Shown here piece after piece: positions 33,704 through 42,183 of a DNA stretch of 64,000 nucleotides; position 1 is the first letter of the stretch; each line of letters begins with the position of its first letter. Source of the DNA: Nitrospirales bacterium LBB_01 (GTDB taxonomy: Bacteria > Nitrospirota > Thermodesulfovibrionia > Thermodesulfovibrionales > Magnetobacteriaceae); the NCBI GenBank assembly GCA_004376055.2, contig CP049016.1, forward strand, positions 2,852,001-2,916,000, given 5' to 3'. The translations under genes were made by a program, and so were the position numbers. The notes beneath the pieces were generated by a model. That model had not been told where the DNA came from. It searched no databases and saw only the letters and a program-made list of their open reading frames with translations.

Positions 33704-35726
33704 ATCTGACCACTCCTAACGTAAAAAGCCTTGCCGAGGAAATCTCAGCATTGGAAAGAACCACAACGGTAGGTACAAATTTCTCAAGCAGACGTTTTAA
33801 AAACCTGCGTATATGAGTTGAACAAAGGATTATCGGCTGCACTCCCCTTAAACTATCCTTGTCCATGAGCTTTTCTACTCCTTTAACAAGCCTGTTTATA
33901 ATATCAGGATTAATTGACTCACCCGTTTGCACACTCCTGCCGATTGAGGATTCGAAACGAGGATCTAAAGTGAAAACAGGCACAGAGCCGTCCTGCATGG
34001 CATACTGCTTACTGATGTGTCTGCCAAGGGCTTGTCTTACATACTCAGCCAACATGTCAGGGTCTTTCACATTTGGCGCATAATCAAGGATAGTCTCAAG
34101 CACTGTCACTATGTCATTAATCGGCACACGCTCCTTGAGAAGATTTTGCAGTACCCTCTGAATGCCTCCAAGGGTCATAAGGGACGGTACCAGCTCCTCC
34201 ACTATCTTTGGATACGTACGCGATACATTGTCAAGCATGTTCTGTACCTCAGTTCTGGAAAGGAGTTCCCAACAGTGTGTTCTGATTAACTCTGTCAAAT
34301 GCGTTGCAATAACTGTCGGCGTATCCACTACCATGTAGCCAAGAAGCTGTGCGCTTTCAATATTAACCTCTTCTATCCAGACAGCAGGCAGCCCAAAAGC
34401 AGGCTCTTTTGACGGTATGCCGTCTATTTTCTCCACACTATCTGAGGCCACTGCCAGCCAGTGGTTCATCATAACCTCGTTTCTTGCCGCCTCTATCCCT
34501 CTTATAATAAAGCTGTACTCATGGGGGCGCAGCTGCAGGTTGTCTCGTATGTGAACAGGGGGAATAACAAACCCAATGTCTTTAGCAAGCTGACGTCTCA
34601 TGGCCTTAATCTTACCAAGAAGCTCACCGCGCTGCTCCTCAACCAATGGTATCAGACCATAGCCGATTTCAAGCGTAAGCGGATCTATTTCTATAAATGT
34701 CTCAGGCTTAGCCTCCTCTACGGGCAACTCTGCCGCCTTCTCTGCAAGCTCGTCTTCTTTCGTTTTTAATGTCAACAGGTACGCTAGCCCAGATGCTGCC
34801 GCCGCTATCAATAGAAACGGTATGTGGGGAAGGCCTGGAATCATGGCAAAAACAAACAAAACACCGGAGGCTGTAAACAGTGTCTTAGGATTAATTAACA
34901 CATCACTGGTGATGTCCTGACCCATATCAGATTCCTTGCCGGCGCGGCTCACTACGATACCTGCCGCAGTTGATATTAAAAGCGCCGGTATCTGAGTTAC
35001 CATACCGTCTCCTATGGTAAGGATGGTGTAAGTCTGAAGGGCGTCCAGTATAGGCATCCCCTTTTGAATAACACCGATAAAAATTCCGCCTAAAATGTTT
35101 ACACCGGTTATGATAAGACCGGCCACAGCATCTCCTCGCACAAACTTACTGGCACCGTCCATAGCTCCGTAGAAATCCGCCTCCTGTGCTATTTCCTCAC
35201 GACGTTCCTTTGCCTCTTTTTCGTTTATAAGACCTGCGTTTAAATCCGCATCTATAGACATCTGTTTGCCGGGCATAGCGTCCAATGTAAATCTTGCCGC
35301 AACCTCTGCAATTCGACCGGAACCTTTGGTTATTACTACAAAATTAACAATAACGAGAATCAGGAATATAATAAGCCCTACAGCGTAGTTGCCGCCTACA
35401 ACAAAGTTTCCAAAGGACATGATAACATCCCCTGCCGCCTCTATACCCTCATTACCATGGACAAGAACAAGCCGTGTCGTTGCCACGTTTAGGGCTAACC
35501 TAAACAGAGTAGTCAAAAGAAGCACAGTTGGAAACACCGAGAAATCAAGCGGCTTATGTATATAAATACTGGTTATCAGAATAACTATTGAGATGGCTAT
35601 TGAGATGGAAAGCAGCATGTCAAGTAAAAAAGGATGCAGTGGTATGAGCATTACCCCAAGAATGCTTACCACTGCTATGGAAACTACTATCTCCGCTTTT
35701 TCTTTTATAAATTTAAGCCAATTCAT
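33693..35726 (-). CDS. flhA: flagellar export gate protein FlhA
   Basis: 677 residues. Eight N-terminal membrane helices (about 15-320) include the conserved FHIPEP-type loop region with PGKQMSIDADLNAGLI and GAMDGASKFVRGDA. The cytoplasmic domain (about 345-677) has IGYGLIPLVE, RLVDT-like YMVVDTPTVIATHL and PIILCSTHIRRFL. FlhA forms the nonameric ring that docks chaperone-substrate complexes at the flagellar type III export gate. It is 8 bases after flhB. Confidence 0.97.
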   Translation of the reverse strand: MNWLKFIKEKAEIVVSIAVVSILGVMLIPLHPFLLDMLLSISIAISIVILITSIYIHKPLDFSVFPTVLLLTTLFRLALNVATTRLVLVHGNEGIEAAGDVIMSFGNFVVGGNYAVGLIIFLILVIVNFVVITKGSGRIAEVAARFTLDAMPGKQMSIDADLNAGLINEKEAKERREEIAQEADFYGAMDGASKFVRGDAVAGLIITGVNILGGIFIGVIQKGMPILDALQTYTILTIGDGMVTQIPALLISTAAGIVVSRAGKESDMGQDITSDVLINPKTLFTASGVLFVFAMIPGLPHIPFLLIAAAASGLAYLLTLKTKEDELAEKAAELPVEEAKPETFIEIDPLTLEIGYGLIPLVEEQRGELLGKIKAMRRQLAKDIGFVIPPVHIRDNLQLRPHEYSFIIRGIEAARNEVMMNHWLAVASDSVEKIDGIPSKEPAFGLPAVWIEEVNIESAQLLGYMVVDTPTVIATHLTELIRTHCWELLSRTEVQNMLDNVSRTYPKIVEELVPSLMTLGGIQRVLQNLLKERVPINDIVTVLETILDYAPNVKDPDMLAEYVRQALGRHISKQYAMQDGSVPVFTLDPRFESSIGRSVQTGESINPDIINRLVKGVEKLMDKDSLRGVQPIILCSTHIRRFLKRLLEKFVPTVVVLSNAEISSARLFTLGVVRYED

Positions 35727-35734
35727 GTTTTATC

Positions 35735-36769
35735 CTAAATCCTCCCCTGAAGCTTATAGATGTAAGCAAGGATTCTTGCTACAGCCTTATACAGCTCCTG
35801 AGGAATATACGTATCAATCTCTAATTTGAACAAAAGCCGTGCCAGAGGTTTATCCTCTACAACAGGGACTTTATGTTTACGGGCAAGTTCTCTGATTTTC
35901 TCAGCTACAAACCCTGAGCCCTTTGCCACTATCTTAGGAGCGCCCAACTCTCCCTCCTTATACAGTATGGCAATGGCAAGGTGAGTCGGGTTTGTTATTA
36001 CCACTGTTGCCTTTGGCACTTGAGACATCATACGCCGTCTGGCAATTTCCCTCTGAATGCCTCTTATTTTTGACTTTACCTTTGGGTCACCCTCTGTATC
36101 TTTGTGTTCCTCTTTTATTTCCTGTTTAGACATCTTGATGGACTCTTCAAACCGATATTTCTCTATAATAAAACTCACTAAGGCTATAACAAAAAGATAC
36201 AAGAAACCGTACCATACAGCCTCTTTGAGCAAATCATACGCAGCATAAGTCAACTGATTGAACTCTTTCCCTAAAAGAAATGGAAGTTTAACGATATCTG
36301 CCTTAATTACAAGATAAAAAATCAATATTCCGCCAGCGAACTTTAGCAGGTTCTTAAGAAAATCAAAAATGGTGTTCATTGAAAACATTTTCTTAACTCC
36401 CTCAAACGGATTAAGTTTGGAAAAGTTCAAATCCATATCCTTAAGCATAAAGCCAACCTGACTAATCTCAGATGTAAGCGCAAGCACAACAATCCCCAGC
36501 AAAAATGGAAACAACAGGAGCAGTGTTTTTGTCATGGCAACCTTTATCGCAATAAATGGATCCATTCCGTATGAGAGGGTCAGAAAATCTACTGTTACCA
36601 CTTTAGCGCTGGCGATAAAGTGTCTGCCGCCAAAGTACAGCACAAGCATCATGCCTGCCATGCCGGCAACAGAGGTAAGCTCTTTACTATGTGTAAATTG
36701 TCCCTTTTCGCGTGCCTTTTGCCGCCGTCGCGGCGTAGCTCGTTCTGTTCTTTCCTGTCCTTCTGCCAT
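35735..36769 (-). CDS. flhB: flagellar export switch protein FlhB
   Basis: 344 residues. The start ERTERATPRRRQKAREKGQ is the family N-terminus; four membrane helices follow. The autocleavage site NPTH is in ATVVITNPTHLAIAIL, followed by PKIVAKGSGFVAEKIRELA and DKPLARLLFKLEIDTYIPQ. Self-cleavage at Asn-Pro switches export from rod/hook to filament substrates. It starts 6 bases after the fliR stop. Confidence 0.97.
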   Translation of the reverse strand: MAEGQERTERATPRRRQKAREKGQFTHSKELTSVAGMAGMMLVLYFGGRHFIASAKVVTVDFLTLSYGMDPFIAIKVAMTKTLLLLFPFLLGIVVLALTSEISQVGFMLKDMDLNFSKLNPFEGVKKMFSMNTIFDFLKNLLKFAGGILIFYLVIKADIVKLPFLLGKEFNQLTYAAYDLLKEAVWYGFLYLFVIALVSFIIEKYRFEESIKMSKQEIKEEHKDTEGDPKVKSKIRGIQREIARRRMMSQVPKATVVITNPTHLAIAILYKEGELGAPKIVAKGSGFVAEKIRELARKHKVPVVEDKPLARLLFKLEIDTYIPQELYKAVARILAYIYKLQGRI

Positions 36770-36775
36770 CGCTCC

Positions 36776-37558
36776 CTACTTTGTTGACAGTTCCATAGCG
36801 CGATACATATCGTGCTTTATATTTGCTATGTTTATGCCAAAAATATATATCATGACGGGCAAGCTGGCTATCATGATAGTCAACCCTACGAAAATAAATA
36901 TCGGAAAACTCACAAAGAATATATTTATCTGCGGCGCCGCCTTGTAGAGAAGTCCAAGCAGCAGGTTAGCTGCAAGCATCCCAACTGTAATCGGGGCAGC
37001 TATCTTTATTGCCAAAACAAATAACTTAGTTCCACCCAAAAAGGAATATATCATAGATTTATCCAGAATTATTCTACCCGGAGGCAATAATTCATAACTT
37101 TTAACAAACATCGTGATTAAATCGTGGTGGGCATCCATTGCAACAAACAATAATGTCAGAATAATCCCTAGCAGCCTGCTAATCTCAGCCGATTGACCAA
37201 ACTCAGGGTCAAACGTGCTTGCTACGGAAAGAGACATGCTGTTGCTTATAAAAGTTCCTGCCATATTAACAGCAGTAAAGACAAAGCGGGCGGCACCAGC
37301 AAACAGCATTGAAAAAAGAACCTCTTTTCCCAAAAACAATGGAATACGCTCATCTTCAGTAAAGTGCACATTTACAACAGGCGATAACAACACTGCAAGG
37401 GCAACGGCAAACCCGATTTTAATCTGTCTCGGAACGTTTGCACTGCTGAATACCGGCATCATAGCCATAAATATTGACGTCCTGATAAGTATAAACAAAA
37501 AATTACCTATCTGCTGAGATGCCATTTGGGCATCTATAAACTGGTTCAGCTCTTGCAT
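36776..37558 (-). CDS. fliR: flagellar export protein FliR
   Basis: 260 residues with about six hydrophobic segments. FLFILIRTSIFMAMMPVF and the central SMSLSVASTFDPEFGQ, as well as LLGLLYKAAPQINIFFVSFP, are FliR signatures. FliR completes the FliP5Q4R1 export channel. It is 2 bases from fliQ, in the usual P-Q-R order, and is followed by flhB. Confidence 0.95.
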   Translation of the reverse strand: MQELNQFIDAQMASQQIGNFLFILIRTSIFMAMMPVFSSANVPRQIKIGFAVALAVLLSPVVNVHFTEDERIPLFLGKEVLFSMLFAGAARFVFTAVNMAGTFISNSMSLSVASTFDPEFGQSAEISRLLGIILTLLFVAMDAHHDLITMFVKSYELLPPGRIILDKSMIYSFLGGTKLFVLAIKIAAPITVGMLAANLLLGLLYKAAPQINIFFVSFPIFIFVGLTIMIASLPVMIYIFGINIANIKHDMYRAMELSTK

Positions 37559-37560
37559 CT

Positions 37561-37830
37561 CTACCTAATGTACATGGGCATTCTTTCAAATAAATGTGTT
37601 GTAAATGTAATCATAATCTTTGCAAACCACGGAAGCAGAATAAAAATACAGAGAAACACTGCCACCACCTTAGGCACAAAGGTAAGCGTAAACTCCTGAA
37701 GTTGTGTTATAGCCTGAAAAAAGCTGACAAGCAAACCCACTACCATGCTGACTAAAAGTATAGGGGAGGCCAATGTCAGCAGAGTTTTAAACACATCGCC
37801 CGATATATCTTTAACCATTTCAACGGTCAT
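37561..37830 (-). CDS. fliQ: flagellar export protein FliQ
   Basis: 89 residues from ATG 37828-37830, the normal FliQ length; an earlier in-frame start would extend into fliP. Two hydrophobic helices flank VGLLVSFFQAITQLQEFTLTFVPK, the family signature. AAGGAG lies 7 bases upstream and the ATG overlaps the fliP stop (ATGA). Part of the FliPQR export gate. Confidence 0.95.
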   Translation of the reverse strand: MTVEMVKDISGDVFKTLLTLASPILLVSMVVGLLVSFFQAITQLQEFTLTFVPKVVAVFLCIFILLPWFAKIMITFTTHLFERMPMYIR

Positions 37831-38465
37831 TGGAAACTCCTTACGACAGAGCCTACGATAAGATTCCATCCGTCAACCAAAACAAACAAAAGAAGTTTAA
37901 ACGGAAGTGAAATCGTAACCGGAGGCAGCATCATCATACCCATTGAAAGCATAACACTTGCAACAACCATGTCTATGATGATAAAGGGCAGATAGAGCAA
38001 AAAGCCCATCTCAAAAGCTGTTTTTAGCTCGCTTATCACAAAAGCAGGGGCAACCACCTTAAATGGAACATCTTTTGGTTCATAAGGCTGTGGGGACTTA
38101 GACAGTTGTATAAACAGTGCTAAGTCTTTTTGACGGGTCTGTCTCAGCATAAAAGTTTTAACAGGTTCCTCACCGCGCTTAAACGCCTCGGTCAGCGTGA
38201 TTTTCCTGTCTATGTACGGTGTGATTGAATCCTTAGCGAGTTTATCAAAGGTTGGAGCCATTACAAAGAACGTAATGAAAATGGAAAGTCCTACCACTAC
38301 CGCATTTGGCGGTATCTGTGCTCCACCTATGGCCTGCCGCAAAAAAGATAGAATAACCACTGTGCGCGTAAAAGACGTCAACATTATCAGCATTGCAGGT
38401 ATAAGCGAAAGAAAACTCATTAACAAAAACATAGAAACAAGCGGGTGATCAATGTTAAAATTCAT
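37827..38465 (-). CDS. fliP: flagellar export protein FliP (no signal peptide)
   Basis: 212 residues; most FliP proteins have about 245 with a cleavable signal peptide. Here the protein begins at MNFNIDHPLVSMFLL, directly before the first core membrane helix. Core signatures are intact: MLTSFTRTVVILSFLRQAIGG broken by conserved positions, PPNAVVVGLSIFITFFVM, FMLRQTR, LPAFV-like APAFVISELKTAFEMGF and LPFKLLLFVLVDGW. Only 7 bases separate it from fliO, so no longer start exists in that space. It assembles the FliP5Q4R1 gate. Confidence 0.95.
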   Translation of the reverse strand: MNFNIDHPLVSMFLLMSFLSLIPAMLIMLTSFTRTVVILSFLRQAIGGAQIPPNAVVVGLSIFITFFVMAPTFDKLAKDSITPYIDRKITLTEAFKRGEEPVKTFMLRQTRQKDLALFIQLSKSPQPYEPKDVPFKVVAPAFVISELKTAFEMGFLLYLPFIIIDMVVASVMLSMGMMMLPPVTISLPFKLLLFVLVDGWNLIVGSVVRSFQ

Positions 38466-38472
38466 CCGTGTG

Positions 38473-38799
38473 TTACCTCCCTGTACCGGCTGATGCAGTG
38501 TCGTGGACTTGCAGGCTCTTGACCTCGGTATCTAAGTTAACCTTAAAATCCTGTCCATCCAGCGACGATTCTTTTATTGTCTTAAGAAGCCGAATATCGT
38601 TTTGTGTTACCGATAGTACCAAAAAATCGGCCCCTGCCTTAACCATGGCTATTCCTCTTTTTGGGCCAAGGGGCAGGTACTCTTTCATAGTGAGAAATCC
38701 CCCCTGCTTGCCGCGTTTCTTCATAAAGTATGACATGCCGTATATGATGGCAATTACTGCCATAAGAGCAAAAACCATCTGTATAACCGCTGCTGTCAT
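38473..38799 (-). CDS. fliO: flagellar assembly protein FliO
   Basis: 108 residues: one N-terminal membrane helix (IQMVFALMAVIAIIYGMSYF), then a cytoplasmic domain with LGPKRGIAMVKAGADFLVLSVT, matching FliO/FliZ. FliO helps assemble the FliP ring. The start overlaps the fliN stop by 4 bases (ATGA). Confidence 0.88.
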   Translation of the reverse strand: MTAAVIQMVFALMAVIAIIYGMSYFMKKRGKQGGFLTMKEYLPLGPKRGIAMVKAGADFLVLSVTQNDIRLLKTIKESSLDGQDFKVNLDTEVKSLQVHDTASAGTGR

Positions 38800-39113
38800 C
38801 TTAACTGCTTTAACCTCTCATTAGGACTTACTATATCGGTGAGTCTGATTCCAAATTTTTCGTTTACAACAACAACTTCGCCGCGTGCTATTACTTTTTG
38901 GTTAACAAGTATTTCCATAGGCTCCCCTGCAAGTTTATCAAGCTCCACAACTGAGCCCTGACCAAGCTGCAGCAGGTCTTGAATCATCATTTTTGTACGT
39001 CCTATCTCCACTGTTATGGTAAGAGGAATATCAAGAAGGAATTTTATATCTCTCATGCCCTCTTTTGGGGCGTCTTTGTCCAACTCCTGAAAGTCCGCCT
39101 TTACTGCATCCAT
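38796..39113 (-). CDS. fliN: flagellar switch protein FliN
   Basis: 105 residues, SpoA/SpoN fold. LLDIPLTITVEIGRTKM, LLQLGQGSVVELDKLAGEP and VARGEVVVVNEKFGIRLTDI are diagnostic. FliN forms the C-ring with FliM and binds CheY-P and FliH. It follows fliM by 16 bases and is translationally coupled to fliO. Confidence 0.95.
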   Translation of the reverse strand: MDAVKADFQELDKDAPKEGMRDIKFLLDIPLTITVEIGRTKMMIQDLLQLGQGSVVELDKLAGEPMEILVNQKVIARGEVVVVNEKFGIRLTDIVSPNERLKQLR

Positions 39114-39129
39114 GTAAATACCTCCAAAA

Positions 39130-40098
39130 TCATTGAATAACTCCCGTTATCTTTATAGCCTGATTGCCCTTTCGCACCCCAGGCACGCACTTAAGCTTAG
39201 AAACACCCTCGACATTGACAGTAAGCTCATCAGTCACTGAGCTGTTGAGGGGAATGACATTCCCAATCTGTAGATTTAACAGCTCCTCAATTAGAAGACT
39301 CGTTTTCCCAAGCTCAACACTTACATTGACCTCTGACACAAACAGAATGTCTTTGAGTCTTGCCACCCATCTGTGGTCGGTTTCAAGTTTCTCGGCCTGA
39401 ATACCTGAGTAGAGTTTTTCCTTTACAGGCTCTATAACAGAATATGGTATGCAGAAGTACATCTTACCGGTAAAGTCCTCGACCTCTATGTGGACCTCTA
39501 TTTTTATGATTACCTCGGTAGGTGTAACGATGGTAACAAACTGCGGGTTCATTTCAGAGCCAACGTGCTCAGGCTGAACTGTAGCAACCCCTCTCCATGC
39601 CAGAGCAAGGTCTTTTAAAACCATCCCTACGACTTTTTTGATTATACGCTGCTCTATGGGAGTAAAATACCGTCCCTCACTTTTTGTATTGCGGGCAGTT
39701 GTAGCGCCAAAGAAGTACTCCACAAAGGCAAACACCGCAGGCGCTCCTATTACAAACAACGAATATCCTTTTAGCGGCTCCATTTTAAATATGTTTATAC
39801 TGGATGGCAGCGGGAGTGTTTTCATAAACTCGCTGAATTTCATCATCTCAACACCGTGGATATTGACATCAACAAATTTCATTATAATGGCGGATATGGA
39901 GTTTCTGAAAAATCTGGCAAAACGCTCATTAGCTATTTCAAGCCCGGGCATCCTGCCTCGTATGATTCTCTCCTGATTGGTCAGGTCATACGTCTTAACA
40001 CCGGCTTCACCTTCAGAGGCGGCCTCTGTCTCGATGCTCCCTGCTTGAACTCCCTTTAGTAGGGCATCAATCTCATCCTGTGACAGTATTTTATTCAT
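39130..40098 (-). CDS. fliM: flagellar switch protein FliM
   Basis: 322 residues. The N-terminal LSQDEIDALLKGVQ is the CheY-binding segment. The middle domain has YDLTNQERIIRGRMPGLE and ERFARFFRNSI, and the C-terminal SpoA domain has VSVELGKTSLLIEELLNLQIG. It is the central C-ring protein for switching rotation. It starts 12 bases after fliL. Confidence 0.96.
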   Translation of the reverse strand: MNKILSQDEIDALLKGVQAGSIETEAASEGEAGVKTYDLTNQERIIRGRMPGLEIANERFARFFRNSISAIIMKFVDVNIHGVEMMKFSEFMKTLPLPSSINIFKMEPLKGYSLFVIGAPAVFAFVEYFFGATTARNTKSEGRYFTPIEQRIIKKVVGMVLKDLALAWRGVATVQPEHVGSEMNPQFVTIVTPTEVIIKIEVHIEVEDFTGKMYFCIPYSVIEPVKEKLYSGIQAEKLETDHRWVARLKDILFVSEVNVSVELGKTSLLIEELLNLQIGNVIPLNSSVTDELTVNVEGVSKLKCVPGVRKGNQAIKITGVIQ

Positions 40099-40110
40099 AC
40101 ATTAATCACT

Positions 40111-40653
40111 TTATTGCACCACAAAGTCTGTAAAGTAAACATTGGTTATCAAATCCTCTCCTAGCGCTTGATTAACACGAGCAAGCATTTCGTCTTTTAA
40201 CATTAGTTTGCCATCAGGCCCCGATATAGACTCCAGTGTTTTAGAACTCAAAAGGATAAGGATAGCGTCTCTGAGGATAGGCAGCTTTTCCTTCATTGCA
40301 GCCTCCATTTTCTTATCCGGTATTTCTATTTGCACGGTTATTTTCATATATCTGCCGGCATCAACGAGATTTACGACAAATGGTTCAAGCGGCAGAATAG
40401 CGCTTGTATCATGTCCCTCTTTTTTAGGCTCTTTGTGTGCCTTCTTTTCTTTCTTTTCTACTTTTTCCTCTACCTTTTTTTCAGGTTCTCCTGCTGTATC
40501 GTCATGTTTTTTCAGAAACTTGTTATAACCTATATAACCTGCTCCCACCAATACAACGGCAATGCCAGCAAAGATTATAAGCTGCTTTATATTTAACTTC
40601 TTCTTCGGTTGAGGACCTTCTAACTGTTCTTCATCTTGCTCTTCTTTTGACAT
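40111..40653 (-). CDS. fliL: flagellar basal-body protein FliL
   Basis: About 180 residues. A short cytoplasmic N-terminus precedes one membrane helix (LIIFAGIAVVLVGAGYIGY), then a Lys/Glu-rich linker and the FliL periplasmic domain with LPLEPFVVNLVD, RYMKITVQIEI, LRDAILILLSSKT and the C-terminal VYFTDFVVQ. FliL surrounds the stator and supports torque. ATG 40651-40653 or GTG 40668 could be the start; AAGGGGG lies between the acceptable positions for both. First gene of the flagellar operon. Confidence 0.93.
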   Translation of the reverse strand: MSKEEQDEEQLEGPQPKKKLNIKQLIIFAGIAVVLVGAGYIGYNKFLKKHDDTAGEPEKKVEEKVEKKEKKAHKEPKKEGHDTSAILPLEPFVVNLVDAGRYMKITVQIEIPDKKMEAAMKEKLPILRDAILILLSSKTLESISGPDGKLMLKDEMLARVNQALGEDLITNVYFTDFVVQ

Positions 40654-40700
40654 AATCTGTGTGCACACCCCCTTGCTTATAAATTACACCTTATATTTAT

Positions 40701-40729
40701 ATTGTATCAAATTTCATGCCAGAGAGCAA
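40701..40729 (-). promoter_or_regulatory. putative promoter of the fliL operon
   Basis: Minus strand: TTGCTC (40724-40729), a 17-base spacer and TACAAT (40701-40706, five of six). An overlapping alternative is a sigma-54-like TGGCATG-N4-TTGAT at 40706-40721, which keeps the GG but has GA instead of GC at -12. Both lie 50-70 bases before the fliL start. Confidence 0.35.
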
Positions 40730-40889
40730 TATGTTAGTAAAACAGCCCCTTTCTGTTTTTAAAGGTAGTTAAAGTATAATGTTTTTACGTCAATGAATTG
40801 ACAAAAAGCCGCTTTTCAAACACTTATCACTAATATTTGTGCAGATAGTTTATATCAAGTAGCTTCCAAAATAGTAATATAATTGTAAG

Positions 40890-40982
40890 AAAAAGGACTG
40901 GATTCCCGCTCGTAGGCGGGAATGACAAATTAGTGTAGCCCCTCTCTGTCATTCCTGCGAAAGCAGGAATCCAGTTTTTTTA
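40890..40982. repeat. ATTCC-type paired-hairpin element (copy 2)
   Basis: ATTCCCGC/GCGGGAAT (40902-40923) and ATTCCTGC/GCAGGAAT (40951-40970) with outer runs AAAAAGGACTGG and CCAGTTTTTT. On either strand the outermost hairpin is followed by a T run, so it can terminate transcription both ways. It follows the end of the minus-strand housekeeping operon. It lacks the 21-nt insert seen in copies 1 and 3. Confidence 0.75.
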
Positions 40983-41097
40983 TATCTTTGAACACTAATC
41001 GGTTGTAGTCATTCTGAAATTTATAAAAGAAGCACAACTAATCGGTTGTTTTGTGGATAGAGAACTAATTATTACTTTCTTTTCTGTTATAACTTCA

Positions 41098-42183
41098 TTA
41101 AAGTATTTCAAGCTCTCTTGGCAATGTAGTTAAAGTTTTACAATTATTTTTTTCTACCACGACCATATCTTCTATTCTGACGCCGCCCATGCCGCCTATG
41201 TATATGCCTGGCTCTATGGTAAAGACCATCCCCTCTTGAATGACTGTCTGCGTGTTGTAATTTCTGATGTAGGGGGCTTCATGGACGTCAAGCCCTACGC
41301 CGTGACCTGTGGAATGTCCAAAATGTTCGCCAAATCCAGCCTTTGTGATTGAATCTCTTGTGATTGTGTCAATTTCGGCGGCAATTTTGCCGGCAGCGAC
41401 TGAGGCACGCCCAAGTGCGTTAGCTATCTTTACGAAATCGTATATTTCACGCTTTTTTGTGAGATTATCTCCATGTAATAGAAATGTCCTTGTCATGTCA
41501 GAACAGTATCCCTCACACTCACCGCCCCAATCTATCAGCACAAAATCGCCGGGCGCTAATGTTTTCTCCGTGGGTTTGGCATGAACTATGGCTGTGTTTG
41601 CTCCAGAGGCAACGATTGTGTCAAAGGGGAGTTTTCGCACTCCGGCAGCTTTTAAATTTTCCTCAAGCCGCAGTGCTATTTCCCGCTCTGTGATTCCCGG
41701 ACGGATGTAAGGCTTCACCTCAATCAGTGCCCGCTCTGCCCGCTCCACCGCCTTGCCTATCATCTTAAGCTCATAGGCATCCTTCTGTTCACGTAACACC
41801 TCTACCACGTCTTTTACGGCGCTCACCCTGTGCTCTTTACCAAACTCCTGATACTGTCTTAAGGTGATTGTATCTTCAATATAAAATTCCTCTAACTTAA
41901 GTTTTTCCTTCATAAAGTTTGTGATAAAACCAACACTGTCGTTTTCAGTTATTACAATTTCTGCACCGGATACCTCCGTCTGAGTTTGCTCTTTGTACCG
42001 GAAATCGGTAAAAAAGAAATCCCCGTGTTTGCTAATCAACAAAAATCCGCTTGAGCCGCTAAAACCGGTTAGATACCGGATGTTAGCAAGATTTATAACC
42101 AATAGAGCACCGACTGCCCGCTCCTTAAGCAATTCCCGTAATCTCCCGATGCGGTCAGTGTTAATTGTACGCTGGCCCTGCAT
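41098..42183 (-). CDS. Xaa-Pro aminopeptidase-type M24 metallopeptidase
   Basis: 361 residues. An N-terminal creatinase-like domain (1-130) precedes the pita-bread domain. Metal ligands are visible: Asp in VLIDWGGECEGYCSDMTRTF, His in GHSTGHGVGLDVHEAP, Glu in MVFTIEPGIY and Glu in GVRIEDMVVV. It removes N-terminal residues before proline, or cleaves X-Pro dipeptides. Its start overlaps the TPR gene by 23 bases, the last step of the divIVA-to-peptidase operon. Confidence 0.93.
   Translation of the reverse strand: MQGQRTINTDRIGRLRELLKERAVGALLVINLANIRYLTGFSGSSGFLLISKHGDFFFTDFRYKEQTQTEVSGAEIVITENDSVGFITNFMKEKLKLEEFYIEDTITLRQYQEFGKEHRVSAVKDVVEVLREQKDAYELKMIGKAVERAERALIEVKPYIRPGITEREIALRLEENLKAAGVRKLPFDTIVASGANTAIVHAKPTEKTLAPGDFVLIDWGGECEGYCSDMTRTFLLHGDNLTKKREIYDFVKIANALGRASVAAGKIAAEIDTITRDSITKAGFGEHFGHSTGHGVGLDVHEAPYIRNYNTQTVIQEGMVFTIEPGIYIGGMGGVRIEDMVVVEKNNCKTLTTLPRELEIL

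Larger units (their letters stand above)
40669..41097. other. intergenic region between the M24 peptidase and fliL
   Basis: No gene. It holds the putative fliL promoter, the second copy of the ATTCC-type paired-hairpin element and a 13-base direct repeat ACTAATCGGTTGT at 40994-41006 and again about 43 bases further on. The rest is A+T-rich spacer. Confidence 0.6.

Noticed and set aside
40706-40721. Sigma-54 promoter for the fliL operon
   Set aside because: The -24 GG is present but the -12 reads GA instead of GC, so it is kept only as an alternative to the sigma-70 match.
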